64,000 nt of DNA from Shewanella vesiculosa (GTDB taxonomy: Bacteria > Pseudomonadota > Gammaproteobacteria > Enterobacterales > Shewanellaceae), in NCBI RefSeq assembly GCF_021560015.1, contig NZ_CP073588.1, positions 1,550,001-1,614,000 of the forward strand, read 5' to 3'. The position numbers were made by a program, and so were the translations under genes. Positions within the stretch are counted from its first letter, which is position 1; each line of letters opens with the position of its first letter. Shown here in pieces: positions 18,666 through 32,200 of this stretch. Below the pieces are notes generated by a model, which worked only from the letters and a program-made list of their open reading frames with translations, had not been told where the DNA came from and made no database searches.

Positions 18666-21183
18666 TTACTTTACTTTAATTTCATTAGGTAAATTGCTGT
18701 TACGGATCGTAGGCAAAAACTCGTTAAGATCTTGTGGTAGTCGCGGTTTGCTATACAGATATCCTTGAACCAAATCACAGCCATTAAGCCGCAAAAAATC
18801 GGCTTGTTCGACGGTTTCCACCCCTTCTGCAATAATCTGTAAATTCAGGGCATGACCCAATGCAATAACCGCCTTAGCTATGGCGGTGTTATTGGTATCA
18901 TGAGGAATGTCTCGCACAAACGATTGATCGATTTTTAGCTTATCAATTGGTAACTTTTTGAGATAATTCAGAGAAGAGTAACCAGTACCAAAATCGTCGA
19001 TACTCAAGGCTATTCCCATAGCACCTAATAATTTCAAATCACGAATAATTGCATCAGGATCATTCATCATACAAGATTCGGTGACCTCTAATTCCAAATG
19101 TTTCGCAGGTAATCCCGTTTCTAATAAAATAGAACGTACTTTATCAACAAAATCATTCCTTTGTAGCTGTAAGCTCGCCACATTAACGGAAATACGTTCA
19201 AATGTTTTGCCTTGTGTTAACCACTCAACCCCCTGCAAACAGGCAGTTTTTAATACCCATAAACCAATGTCCCAAATCAAACCAATCTTCTCGGCTAATG
19301 GAATAAATTCAGCAGGAGAAATTTGACCTAAAGCCGTATCGTGCCAGCGAATAAGGGCTTCAAAACCATTTGGTTTTAAATCGGATAACTTAACCTTTGG
19401 TTGATACATTAGATAAAAATCTTCATTAACTAATGCTTGATGCAATGCCGTTTGCAGTTTTAATTGTTCTGCTGCTTGTTTGGTCATGGACTCGGTATAA
19501 AAAGCGTAATTATTTCGCCCATCCAATTTAGCACGGTGCATAGCGGAGTCAGCATTTCGTAGTAAGCTGTCATGGTCATCGCCATCACTGGGGTAGATAG
19601 CAACGCCCATACTGGCGGTCAGCCTTACAGATTGAGAATTATCCAGTATAAACGGACGCTCAAACACACTGCGAATGCGATCAATTGATGAGGTGACAGA
19701 ATCTGTCCCCATAATACTAGGCAGCATGATGACAAATTCATCGCCACTTAGACGGGCTAATACATCAAAATCAGATAAGGCGTAAGATAAACGTTTAGCT
19801 AACTCAACTAAAATTTCGTCGCCAATAACATGACCTAGACTGTCATTAATGTGCTTAAAAAAGTCGATATCTAAAAATACAATCGCCAGCTGCTTTTTAG
19901 CCCGATGAGAGTGATTAACCTCTTGCTCAAGCAATGACATAAATTGCATTCTGTTTGGGAGTTGTGTCAGCGGGTCAAAATAGGCTAAATTTTTTAATTT
20001 TTCTTCATTTTGTTTTTGAGCAGAAATATCGGCAAATACTGCCACATAATACTGAATGATATTTTGTTTATCTAAAACGGCACTAATAGTGATCTTTTGT
20101 GGAAATATCGCCCCATGTTTGCGACGATTCCAAATTTCACCATGCCATTTACCTTGAACAAGTAACGTATTCCACAAACGCTCAAAGAAGCTTTTTGGAT
20201 GACGACCGGAATTAAGTAATCTCGGATTTTTACCTAATACCTCTTCACGACTGTAACCCGTTATATCAGTAAAAGCTTGGTTAACTTCAGTAATATTTCC
20301 ATCACTGTTGGTTATCACTACACCTTCTACAGCATTTTGAAACACACTCGCGGCTAGAATAAGTTGTTCTTCAGCCTCTTTGTGCTTGGCAATATTGCGG
20401 GTCATTCCGATAACCCCAGTCAATTTGCCTTGAGCATTGCTAATTGGGGCTTTAATGGTTTCGAGCCAGACTTTATTAAAGTTGACGTCGACTTCTTCAC
20501 ATTCAGACACCACTACGGAAGCTCCGCTATTGATGGCTAATTTATCGCTCTCAATAAATTCATTTGCAGTGCGTTGATCAAATAAATCAAAGTCGGTCTT
20601 CCCCCAGAATTTGCTCTTTTGATTTTCGCCAAGCTCTCTCAACACTTTTATTACATGAAACATATTGCCCATTGGTGTCTTTTACCCAAATATGCTCTTC
20701 AAAAGCATCAATAAAGGATTGTAAATCAACATCAAGAGACACTGGCTTACTCGCATGAGAATCGATCGTTAATGAGCTTATATAATAGCGGATTGCATTA
20801 CTTAGCATATCGGCTATGCGTATTTGCATAGCCGATAAGGCTTGATTTAATACCTCTTCGGACGGCGGCTTCTCTTGAGTGCTAAAGCTTATCACGCCAA
20901 TAATAGTACCTTGGGCTGAACGAATAAGTTTGTGGTAGACACACGAGTGCTGATCGAGGGTGGTGACATTATGCGTGAGGGTCGCTTTGAGATGTTGTAA
21001 TACACTAGACTCATGTTGTTGCTGGGTATTTTTATCAATATTTTGACTTGTGCAAATAACATCAATACTCAGTTCAATATTGGCCTGATAAAAAATGATA
21101 GCAAGACGAAACTCGGCAGAAATATCGTTTATTTCTAGCTGCCATTCTCTTAATTGCGCTTGAGAAATAGCTTTTTTCAGCAT
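18666..21183 (-). pseudogene. GAF/PAS-PAS-GGDEF-EAL c-di-GMP protein, frameshifted
   Basis: Two overlapping frames are the two parts of one gene. The first (21183 to 20587, 198 residues) holds a GAF-like sensor and the start of a PAS domain ending WRKSKEQILG; the second continues KTDFDLFDQRTANEF with PAS, a second PAS (FQNAVEGVVITNSDGNI), a GGDEF domain with SGDEF, and an EAL domain (FEALIRWHD). The switch falls on five C at 20601-20605 (G5 on the sense strand); with four G the frame is continuous and gives about 838 residues. The GGDEF motif is SGDEF, which can still be active, and the EAL motif is intact. As written, translation stops before the catalytic domains. Confidence 0.85.
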
Positions 21184-21483
21184 ATCAATTTCCTGAATAG
21201 TGTTGGTTGACTCATGTTCTTATAAGCATATTTGTATCCATTAAGAGTATGCTTATCGACATTATTTGCAATATTATTGCGAGATCAGATCATATCTGAA
21301 ACTATCCTATTGGGTGTGATAAAACAACAATATGTCATCGATTAGAGTGATTAAAGCAATAACCCACTACAAGTAACCGATTAAAACTCCCAATTCAATC
21401 ATTCCTAATGCATAAAAAACAAAAAAGGAGCCCAAAGGCTCCCTTTCTATTTTACCGACATAAACCCGATAATTTTCTGAATA
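21184..21483. other. 300-bp intergenic region with the htpX terminator
   Basis: Upstream of the frameshifted sensor gene and downstream of htpX on the minus strand. It holds a strong minus-strand terminator at 21421-21446: GGAGCC/GGCTCC stem with AAA loop and a run of six U. No ORF or other signal is seen. Confidence 0.7.
21421..21446 (-). terminator. htpX terminator
   Basis: On the minus strand GGGAGCC-TTT-GGGCTCC followed by TTTTTT forms a compact GC-rich stem with a U-run, 38 bases beyond the htpX stop codon. Confidence 0.85.
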
Positions 21484-22347
21484 TTAGCTATTTTTCAGTG
21501 CCGCAATACGTTTTTCTAATGGAGGGTGGCTCATCATTAGCTCAGCCATTGAACGTTTACCGTTAATTCCAAAAGCCGACATTTGAGCTGGCATAGCACC
21601 AGATTCAGGACCTTGGCGTAAACGCTCTAACGCAGCAATCATTTTGCCTTTACCTGCTAATCGCGCCGCCCCTTCATCGGCCTTAAACTCACGAATACGT
21701 GAGAAGTAAGCCACAATCATTGAAGCTAAAATGCCAAACAACATATCAAGCACAAATACCACAGCCATATAAGCAAACATGCCTAGGCCTTCACCTTCTT
21801 CATCATTGCTAGAAACAAAATTGTTAATAATGCCAGCGACAACACGTGCAGCAAAAATAACAAAGGTGTTCACGACGCCTTGGATTAAGGTTAAAGTCAC
21901 CATATCGCCGTTTGCCACATGGCTGACTTCATGTGCAAGTACGCCTTCAATTTCATCTTGAGTCATGCCATAAAGCAAACCTGAACTCACTGCGACTAAG
22001 GCATTGTTTTTACTTGGGCCTGTAGCAAAGGCGTTCATTTCAGGTGACTGGTATATAGCAACTTCAGGCATCTTAATACCAGACTTTTCAGCTTGGCGTG
22101 CAACTGTTTCAACTAACCAACGCTCCATATTATCACGAGGATGGGTGATGACTTCGCAACCCATGGTTTTCTTGGCCATCCATTTTGAAATGGCTAAACT
22201 GATAAACGAACCACCAAAACCAAAAATGGCAGCAAATACTAACAGTCCACCCATTGTTGAGGTATTAACCCCAAGAATAGACATTACAATTGAAGCAACC
22301 AGTAATATGGCAAAGTTGGTTGCGATCAACAAAAATATACGCTTCAT
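21484..22347 (-). CDS. htpX: protease HtpX
   Basis: The 287-residue inner-membrane zinc metalloprotease of family M48B degrades misfolded membrane proteins together with FtsH. Two N-terminal helices (about residues 5-55) are followed by the catalytic HEVSH at 139-143 ([12 protein letters not shown]), two more helices (about 155-205), and the third zinc ligand in [14 protein letters not shown]. Length is the family norm (E. coli 293). In E. coli the gene is induced by membrane stress through CpxR and sigma-32; no clear CpxR or sigma-32 site is visible upstream here, only the palindrome GACATAATATGTC near 22394. A terminator follows. Confidence 0.95.
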   Translation of the reverse strand: MKRIFLLIATNFAILLVASIVMSILGVNTSTMGGLLVFAAIFGFGGSFISLAISKWMAKKTMGCEVITHPRDNMERWLVETVARQAEKSGIKMPEVAIYQSPEMNAFATGPSKNNALVAVSSGLLYGMTQDEIEGVLAHEVSHVANGDMVTLTLIQGVVNTFVIFAARVVAGIINNFVSSNDEEGEGLGMFAYMAVVFVLDMLFGILASMIVAYFSRIREFKADEGAARLAGKGKMIAALERLRQGPESGAMPAQMSAFGINGKRSMAELMMSHPPLEKRIAALKNS

Positions 22348-22614
22348 TTAAGCTCCTGTATGGCAAAAGTGCCGATTTTTCATTGTTACTAAAGACATAA
22401 TATGTCCAAAAAAATTAAATTCAAGCTTAGTTGTATTAAAAAAAATTTATACTCTTTTATGAGCTGACAAAACAGAGACTTGAAATTCAAGCGAGCTGAG
22501 TCTAGGGAGGTTTGATTAATTGAAACTGAAAAATAACCGCCAAAAACAAACTCTGTGTCGACAATGGTTAATCTTTGTTAAACTGTCGAAAACAATGAAC
22601 AAAAAGGACTTTTT

Positions 22615-23322
22615 ATGACCATTAATGCGTTAATGCTGAGTGCTTCACGCGTCGGTGACTCTGCTTATTTAACTCATGCTGTTGAGCTTATTCGTCCATT
22701 AACCCAACCTGGGCAACAGTGGCTATTTATTCCCTATGCGGGAGTCAGTGTTAGCTACGATGAATATTTGACAAAAGTACAGACTGCACTTGAACCACTG
22801 TCAATAACCATTAACAGTATTCATCAATTTGCCGACCCAAAACAAGCAATTCAAGATGCGGCCGGAATTTTGGTTGGCGGTGGTAATACATTTCAATTAC
22901 TTAACGAATTATATCGTTACGACTTAGTGCATTTAATCCGTGAACAAGTACAAAGTGGTATGCCGTACATTGGCTGGAGTGCCGGCTCAAACATTACTGG
23001 AGCCAGCATTCGTACCACCAATGATATGCCAATTGTTGAACCACCATCATTTACCGCCTTAGGTATACTGCCGTTTCAATTAAATCCGCATTACACTAAT
23101 TGCCAGCTGCCGGGTCATAATGGTGAAACGCGCGCGCAACGCTTGTTAGAATTTACCTTAGTTGATCCTTTAACGCCGGTTATCGGAATCCAAGAAGGCA
23201 GCGCCCTATGGCGTCAAGGTGAAACATTAAAATTAATTGGCAATGAAGTAGCTTACTTATTCCATGGTAAGCAACAAGAAGTCGAGATAGCGGCTAATAG
23301 CGATTTATCTGATTACTTATAA
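22615..23322 (+). CDS. pepE: dipeptidase E (peptidase S51)
   Basis: This is a 235-residue cytoplasmic serine peptidase that cleaves Asp-X dipeptides. The nucleophile Ser122 lies in GWSAGSN (120-126), matching the E. coli PepE position, with GGGNTFQLL (88-96) before it and [20 protein letters not shown] with the catalytic His after it. Length equals E. coli PepE (229) within a few residues. AAAAAGGACTTTTT precedes the ATG, a good ribosome site. It stands alone and is divergent from htpX, with 267 bases between them. Confidence 0.94.
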   Translation: MTINALMLSASRVGDSAYLTHAVELIRPLTQPGQQWLFIPYAGVSVSYDEYLTKVQTALEPLSITINSIHQFADPKQAIQDAAGILVGGGNTFQLLNELYRYDLVHLIREQVQSGMPYIGWSAGSNITGASIRTTNDMPIVEPPSFTALGILPFQLNPHYTNCQLPGHNGETRAQRLLEFTLVDPLTPVIGIQEGSALWRQGETLKLIGNEVAYLFHGKQQEVEIAANSDLSDYL

Positions 23323-23479
23323 TTGAGCTATCTGTACAGATACTTATCGATAACTTACTAAAATCCACTAAACCTAAACCATTGAGCTTTATCTATAAGC
23401 TCAATGGCAGTTAATGTTGAGTGATTGGCCATTAAAAGTTACTGGCGACTGTTTGCTGATTAATACTTAGTATGAAAAG

Positions 23480-23908
23480 TTACTGGTTACTCAGTATCAT
23501 ACTGATTTCGTCACTCGGTATGTCGGTTAAGTATTCAACAAATTCGACTTCAAATCCGTTTGGGTCTATAAAGTAACGGCTTTTATAAAAAGGGTCATGA
23601 CCACCGATGATCGCCACCTCAAAACCGACCAAGGCCAATCTTGCCACTAATGCATCAATATTATCGACTACATAGGCAAAGTGTGCCAAACCTAATGCAT
23701 TACTTTTAAGATCGCGAGCTTCCCCTGTCCCCGAATCATTTAACGACAAATAATGATAATCATCACCAAAATGTAGCCATTTTCTTGGTGTACCATGCCA
23801 AATAGATTCGCCACCACCACGCACTCGCCAATGCGGAAATGCGGCTTTATAAAATACTAATGACTCGTCTAAGTCATTCACTACTAAATTTAAATGTTCT
23901 AATCGCAT
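23480..23908 (-). CDS. VOC family protein, probable SoxR target
   Basis: The 142-residue protein has a glyoxalase/bleomycin-resistance/dioxygenase (VOC) fold in two beta-alpha-beta-beta-beta modules: MRLEHLNLVVNDLDESLVFY at the N-terminus and LAHFAYVVDNIDALV in the second, closing with YKSRYFIDPNGFEVEFVEYL. The conserved His, His and Glu residues at these places are typical metal ligands. Substrate unknown. It is divergent from soxR, and the SoxR box between them is in the orientation that drives this gene, so a role in redox-cycling compound resistance is likely (inference). GGAGATAAGAG precedes the ATG. Confidence 0.85.
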   Translation of the reverse strand: MRLEHLNLVVNDLDESLVFYKAAFPHWRVRGGGESIWHGTPRKWLHFGDDYHYLSLNDSGTGEARDLKSNALGLAHFAYVVDNIDALVARLALVGFEVAIIGGHDPFYKSRYFIDPNGFEVEFVEYLTDIPSDEISMILSNQ

Positions 23909-23946
23909 CTCTTATCTCCTTATTAATAATTCAACACAGCTTAATA

Positions 23947-23964
23947 CCTCAAGTTAACTTGAGG
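23947..23964. promoter_or_regulatory. SoxR box
   Basis: CCTCAAGTTAACTTGAGG is an 18-bp perfect palindrome identical to the classic SoxR operator of the E. coli soxS promoter. On the minus strand it sits in TTTACC-N19-TAAGCT, the stretched spacer that MerR-type activators need, so it points to the VOC gene. It also lies 47 bases before the soxR start and may give autoregulation. Confidence 0.92.
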
Positions 23965-24010
23965 TAAAGGATTATTTTTGCCAAAATGATAAAAAATAGT
24001 TGGAATAATA

Positions 24011-24457
24011 ATGGAAGCAGAATTAAGTGTTGGCCAAGTTGCAAAGCGTTGTGGGATCAATGTGTCCGCTATCCACTTCTATGAACAAAAGGGCTTAATC
24101 AGTAGTTGGCGAAATCAAGGCAATCAACGTCGTTATGCACGAGACGTTATTAGGCGCATATCGCTCATTAAAGCGGCGCAGCAATTAGGGATATCACTTG
24201 ATGAAATACACCTTGCTTTCGCGAGTCTACCCAGTGGAAGAACAGCGACTAAAGAAGATTGGGCTGATTTATCCAATGCTTGGAAACAATCACTAACCCA
24301 AAGGATTATTAAGATGCAAAAATTAAAAGACTTATTAGAAGGTTGTATTGGTTGTGGTTGTTTATCGATGAAAAACTGTCCACTGTATAATCCTGATGAT
24401 TTGCTCGCTAAACAAGGGCCAGGACCGGTGCTATTAAACAACCAAGACACAGAATAA
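24011..24457 (+). CDS. soxR: redox-sensitive transcriptional activator SoxR
   Basis: This is a 148-residue MerR family dimeric regulator with a [2Fe-2S] cluster that is oxidised by redox-cycling drugs. The N-terminal helix-turn-helix (VGQVAKRCGINVSAIHFYEQ) and the KGLISSWRNQGNQRRYARDV wing are followed by a dimerisation helix and the cluster cysteines Cys112, Cys115, Cys117 and Cys123 in GCIGCGCLSMKNC, all four intact. No soxS is present, as expected outside enterics; SoxR then acts directly on transporters or modifying enzymes. The divergent VOC gene shares the SoxR box and is the probable target. Confidence 0.96.
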   Translation: MEAELSVGQVAKRCGINVSAIHFYEQKGLISSWRNQGNQRRYARDVIRRISLIKAAQQLGISLDEIHLAFASLPSGRTATKEDWADLSNAWKQSLTQRIIKMQKLKDLLEGCIGCGCLSMKNCPLYNPDDLLAKQGPGPVLLNNQDTE

Positions 24458-24483
24458 CGATTAGACTAATAAATTTTGAACAC

Positions 24484-24509
24484 AAAAAAGCCTAGTGTAA
24501 AAACTAGGC
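24484..24509 (-). terminator. terminator between ibpA-like gene and soxR
   Basis: On the minus strand GCCTAGT and ACTAGGC pair around a 6-base loop and are followed by six U. It lies 110 bases past the stop of the small heat-shock gene and serves the minus strand. Confidence 0.7.
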
Positions 24510-24618
24510 GTAAGCAATGAGCTAAAAATGGGGAGGGAGATAACACTAAAGGTTGTGAATATGGCTTAAATATTAGATTACACTTAAGCCACATATACAC
24601 CAAGCTAACAATAAAGGT

Positions 24619-25071
24619 TTAGCCGAGCGTGTTTGTTGCGACAATATCAATTTTACGTGGTTTCATCGCTTCTGGAATTTCACGAATCAAATCGATATTG
24701 AGTAAACCGTGTTCTAAGTCCGCCCCAATCACTCGCACATGATCAGCTAGTTGGAAAGTGCGTTCAAAGCCTCGTTCAGCAATGCCTTGATGTAAATATT
24801 TTCGTTCATCACTTTTAGCAGTCTTATTGCCTTTAACTAACAATTTTTCGCCTTCGCTCATGATATCTAATTCAGGCATAGAAAAACCTGCAACAGCCAT
24901 AGTGATCCGATAACGGTTTTCACCTAAAAGCTCAATATTATAAGGAGGATAACCAGTGTTAGCATTATTGGCTGCTGCATGTTCAGCAAGTTGCGCTAAA
25001 CGATCAAAACCAATCGCACTACGATAAAGAGGAGTTAAATCTGGAGAAATATTAAAATTACGCATGTTCAT
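24619..25071 (-). CDS. small heat-shock protein, Hsp20/IbpA family
   Basis: The 150-residue protein belongs to the alpha-crystallin small heat-shock chaperones that hold unfolded proteins for the DnaK/ClpB system. The N-terminus [20 protein letters not shown] and GFDRL match IbpA/IbpB; the alpha-crystallin core includes [17 protein letters not shown] and LLVKGNK, and the conserved A-x-x-x-n-G-L motif is seen as [13 protein letters not shown]-terminal RKIDI is the expected I-x-I-like tail motif. IbpA-type genes are heat-induced by sigma-32, but I could not find a convincing sigma-32 promoter upstream. The ATG at 25071 was chosen; a second ATG lies two codons in. Confidence 0.88.
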   Translation of the reverse strand: MNMRNFNISPDLTPLYRSAIGFDRLAQLAEHAAANNANTGYPPYNIELLGENRYRITMAVAGFSMPELDIMSEGEKLLVKGNKTAKSDERKYLHQGIAERGFERTFQLADHVRVIGADLEHGLLNIDLIREIPEAMKPRKIDIVATNTLG

Positions 25072-25613
25072 ACCCTTGTCTAAAGCAATATGTAAAAATG
25101 ACCACTGTTTGTGTTAGTGGTGTTACGAGTTTACAGTCCTTTCGGCACTGTGTTAGCAAGTTTACTGAAACCTCAATCGAGCATTTCGTTAATCGTTCCT
25201 GCTACATAATTATATATATGGATGACAGAAAATATAACAAGTGTCGCAGGTGAAAAAATAATATTTAAGTCATAAAAATCATAAAATAGACTATAAAATC
25301 AGTGAACTAAAAAATAACTATTTTAGATAATAATCAGTGGTATTAAGTTGATTTCACAATGATGACTTTTGTCACTGGTAATTTTGATTGAAGTCGTCAC
25401 AATAATAGACAACAAAACACATCAATCTGCACTCAGGATAAGAGATGAGCATATGGTGGTAAAGATCATAAATTTAGACGTTAACCACTATCAAACTAGT
25501 CATCTGTTTTACTCATAAGGCAAATTGAAGCGTTAATAGCTGCTCTATTGCAGGTTAATTTAACGAAGTTAGCAAAGTAACAGGCTATTTAATAAGACTA
25601 ATAAGGACATTTT
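25072..25613. other. 542-bp divergent intergenic region
   Basis: Very AT-rich DNA between the Hsp20 gene (-) and the small PspB-like gene (+). It should contain the two promoters. I searched for CTTGAAA-N13-CCCCATNT on the minus strand and did not find it. No ORF with a ribosome site, no repeat and no hairpin with a U-run are seen. Confidence 0.45.
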
Positions 25614-25844
25614 ATGAACCCAGCAACAATGGCATTACTGATCCCAATTTTGGCTATTTTGGGCAGTTTTATAGTGAGCATAATGAAACTTAGAGAGCGC
25701 CAAGCTCGTGCCACAACAGACCAAGCAACCAACAATAAAGCCCTACATGATGAAATAAGCGCCCTACGTAAACGGATTGAAGTGCTTGAGCGTGTTGTAA
25801 CCGAAGACGCATACGATCTAAAACAAAAAATTAATAATGCATAA
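25614..25844 (+). CDS. small PspB-like membrane protein with coiled coil
   Basis: This 76-residue protein has one N-terminal membrane helix (about residues 6-24, MALLIPILAILGSFIVSIM), a short basic stretch and a coiled-coil tail (EISALRKRIEVLERVVTEDA). This layout and the closing LxRIxxLExxL pattern recall PspB, a phage-shock envelope stress protein, but no pspA or pspC is nearby and identity is not certain. AAGGA at 25602-25606 with a good gap before the ATG supports the start. It lies directly before the remnant array of the rrn operon. Confidence 0.65.
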   Translation: MNPATMALLIPILAILGSFIVSIMKLRERQARATTDQATNNKALHDEISALRKRIEVLERVVTEDAYDLKQKINNA

Positions 25845-26052
25845 GTTGTTTTGAACACTATTAGCATCGAGTCAATTGCAGACTATTTTAAATTGCTCAG
25901 GTTTAAGGCATAAAACAAAAAGGCCACTCGAGTAGAGTGGCCTTGCTGTGTTCTTTGGCCCCAAGAACTGACCTACTCTCGCATGGGTTTGTAGGCAACA
26001 CTGGTCAATGGTTTAGGTCCAAGAACAGCTCTCAGGCACAAATTACAGACGT

Positions 26053-26080
26053 AAAAAAGCCCGCTACATAATAGCGGGCT
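26053..26080 (-). terminator. terminator inside the remnant array, different design
   Basis: On the minus strand AGCCCGCTA pairs with TAGCGGGCT around a 5-base loop and is followed by six U. Its stem sequence is unrelated to the four GGCCACTC terminators around it, which suggests a separate origin. Confidence 0.85.
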
Positions 26081-26412
26081 GTTTCATGACTCTTTCAAGT
26101 CAAATAGGCGCCTAAAAATGACCTACTCTCGCATGGGCATATCATCCACACTGATTAATTGCTTAGATGTAAGGCACAAACAAAAAGGCCACTCGGTTAG
26201 AGTGGCCTTGCTGTAGTATTTAGCGCCTAGAACTGACCCACTCTTGCATGGGCATACTGGCCACACTGACTAATTGCTTAGATGTAAGGCACAAACAAAA
26301 AGGCCACTCGGTTAGAGTGGCCTTGCTGTAGTATTTAGCGCCTAGAACTGACCCACTCTTGCATGGGCATACTGGCCACACTGACTAATTGCTTAGATTT
26401 AAGACACAAAAC

Positions 26413-26441
26413 AAAAAGGCCACTCGAGTAGAGTGGCCTTG
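26413..26441 (-). terminator. rrn operon terminator
   Basis: On the minus strand AAGGCCACTC pairs with GAGTGGCCTT around TACTC-type loop bases, followed by TTTTTGTTTT. It begins 15 bases after the 3' end of 5S and ends the rRNA transcript; near-identical copies follow at 26300-26324, 26185-26209 and 25914-25944. Confidence 0.92.
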
Positions 26442-26455
26442 CTGTTTTATTTGGC

Positions 26456-26573
26456 GCCTGGAAATGACCTACTCTCGCATGGGGAGACCCCACACTACCA
26501 TCGGCGATACTGTGTTTCACTTCTGAGTTCGGAATGGGATCAGGTGGTGCCACAGCTCTATGGTTTCCAGACA
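26456..26573 (-). rRNA. rrf: 5S ribosomal RNA
   Basis: The minus-strand sequence starts TGTCTGGAAACC and contains the conserved TGATCCCATTCCGAACTCAG and GGTAGTGTGGGG blocks, ending CATGCGAGAGTAGGTCA then TTCCAGGC. The 5' and 3' ends pair to form helix I. Length is about 118 bases. It is the last gene of the operon. Confidence 0.95.
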
Positions 26574-26706
26574 AATTTTGTTTATCTAACGCAGTTATTG
26601 CATTAAATAATAATTCGGAAAGCTGATTGCTTTATTGAGTCTCTCGCACTGCTTAAGCGCTTTATTCTAACACTAAGTCGTATCAGTAAAACCCATCTGG
26701 GTTGTA

Positions 26707-29614
<2,908 letters not shown>

Positions 29615-29864
29615 ATACAACCCAAATGAGTTTCACTTACGTGAGCTCTGGGTCATATCATGACCAGCTGGTTTTTACTTGTCTCACCTCCGGGTAGGAA
29701 GTGGACTCGCCTTAGTTTTTAGAATATTCAAGACACTTAAACAGTGTATTGAGAACTCAAGTGTTAATGCTTTCGCATTAACGTTTTTCGCACTAACGTA
29801 ATCACACAAACGACAACGAATCATCATTCATGCGCCTTTAGTTAGTACTATCAGCTTTCCAAAT

Positions 29865-29877
29865 TGTTAAAGAGCGG
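29865..29877 (-). promoter_or_regulatory. boxA before 23S
   Basis: The minus strand reads CCGCTCTTTAACA, the Nus-factor antitermination boxA, between tRNA-Ala and 23S. The same sequence occurs upstream of 16S. Confidence 0.85.
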
Positions 29878-29960
29878 GCTTAAAAAAGCCAAAGATAAAA
29901 TTTCGTTTATCTTTGGCATCTCTAACCTATGCATAAGCTTATCGTCATGATAAGTGTAAA

Positions 29961-30036
29961 TGGTGGAGCTATGCGGGATCGAACCGCAGACCTCCTGCGT
30001 GCAAGGCAGGCGCTCTCCCAGCTGAGCTATAGCCCC
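29961..30036 (-). tRNA. tRNA-Ala (TGC)
   Basis: 76 bases including encoded CCA, minus strand: GGGGCTATAGCTCAGCTGGG start, anticodon TGC in CCTTGCACG, T loop GGTTCGATCC. Acceptor GGGGCTA pairs with TAGCTCC with one G-U pair. It follows tRNA-Ile in the 16S-23S spacer, as in most gammaproteobacterial rrn operons. Confidence 0.96.
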
Positions 30037-30180
30037 ATTTACATGCAGTTGAGATTTTACGTTTACCTTCAATGAAGGTCTCACCAAAAAATTGGTTTGC
30101 CAATCGTTTCTAATCAAGGCGGTTGATAGCGACATTTAGTAGACTAAATGAGTCATCATCCAACGCAGAGTAGGAAAGAT

Positions 30181-30258
30181 TGGTGGGTCAGAGTGGACTT
30201 GAACCACCGACCTCACCCTTATCAGGGGGTGCGCTCTAACCAGCTGAGCTACAGACCC
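30181..30258 (-). tRNA. tRNA-Ile (GAT), with two oddities
   Basis: Minus strand GGGTCTGTAGCTCAGCTGGT to CTGACCCACCA, anticodon GAT. The gene is 78 bases with CCA, one longer than the usual 77, because the anticodon stem has five C (CACCCCCTGAT) where the E. coli gene has four. The acceptor stem also has a U-U mismatch: GGGTCTG pairs with CTGACCC except at position 6. Either a sequence error or a decaying copy is possible; other rrn operons would cover the loss. Confidence 0.9.
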
Positions 30259-30345
30259 AACGTAATTTCTCTTTCTTCTATCAAGTAATCTGTGTGAACA
30301 CTCACATGCATTGCTGCACTTTAGGTATTGAGTTAGTCGTATAGG

Positions 30346-31886
<1,541 letters not shown>

Positions 31887-32087
31887 AAGTTTTTTGAATC
31901 TTACGATTCGGCTCAATGAATTCTGATTGCTTATCTCACCGAAGCGAAATAAGTCTTTGTACATATTACTATGAACATTCATCGTTGCATTGAGTTTAAA
32001 TTTTTTGATTGCCAACATTCCGAAGAACAGAAGACAATTTCGAATAACTCAATACCTGTGAATATCCACACAGATTACTTGATAAAT

Positions 32088-32100
32088 TGTTAAAGAGCGG
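32088..32100 (-). promoter_or_regulatory. boxA in rrn leader
   Basis: Minus strand CCGCTCTTTAACA, the antitermination boxA, between the promoter and 16S. Confidence 0.87.
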
Positions 32101-32129
32101 ACCTGGTAACCTGCGTTAGACGCCGTGTT

Positions 32130-32200
32130 CCGTGTCAGTGGGGTGTATTATAGGGAAAACATTTTATAGCGCAAGCGTTTTTTAAAGTTTTTATGACGAT
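32130..32200 (-). promoter_or_regulatory. rrn P1-type promoter
   Basis: Minus strand TTGCGC (32174-32169), 16 bases, then TATAAT (32152-32147), a GC-rich discriminator ACACCCC and the ACTGACACGGAACA leader also found in E. coli rrn operons. An A-rich stretch (AAAAACTTTAAAAAACG) upstream of the -35 looks like an UP element. Such promoters respond to ppGpp and NTP levels. Confidence 0.9.

Larger units (their letters stand above)
25914..26453 (-). repeat. array of 5S rRNA 3'-end remnants alternating with terminators
   Basis: Downstream of the real 5S, minus strand, four partial copies of the 5S 3' end lie at about 26338-26367, 26223-26252, 26108-26137 and 25957-25987. Each keeps the CCCATGCGAGAGTAGGTCA-like core and a GGCGCC-like end, but none has the 5' half of 5S. 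Terminators come between them: 26413-26441, 26300-26324 and 26185-26209 share one design (AAGGCCACTC stem), 26053-26080 has another (AGCCCGCTA stem), and 25914-25944 repeats the first. The spacing of the three nearest copies is exactly 115 bp, so this is a tandem duplication that has partly decayed. Confidence 0.9.

Noticed and set aside
25914..26453. Possible CRISPR or mobile-element array
   Set aside because: The repeats are 5S rRNA 3' ends and rrn terminators; no transposase or inverted termini are present.
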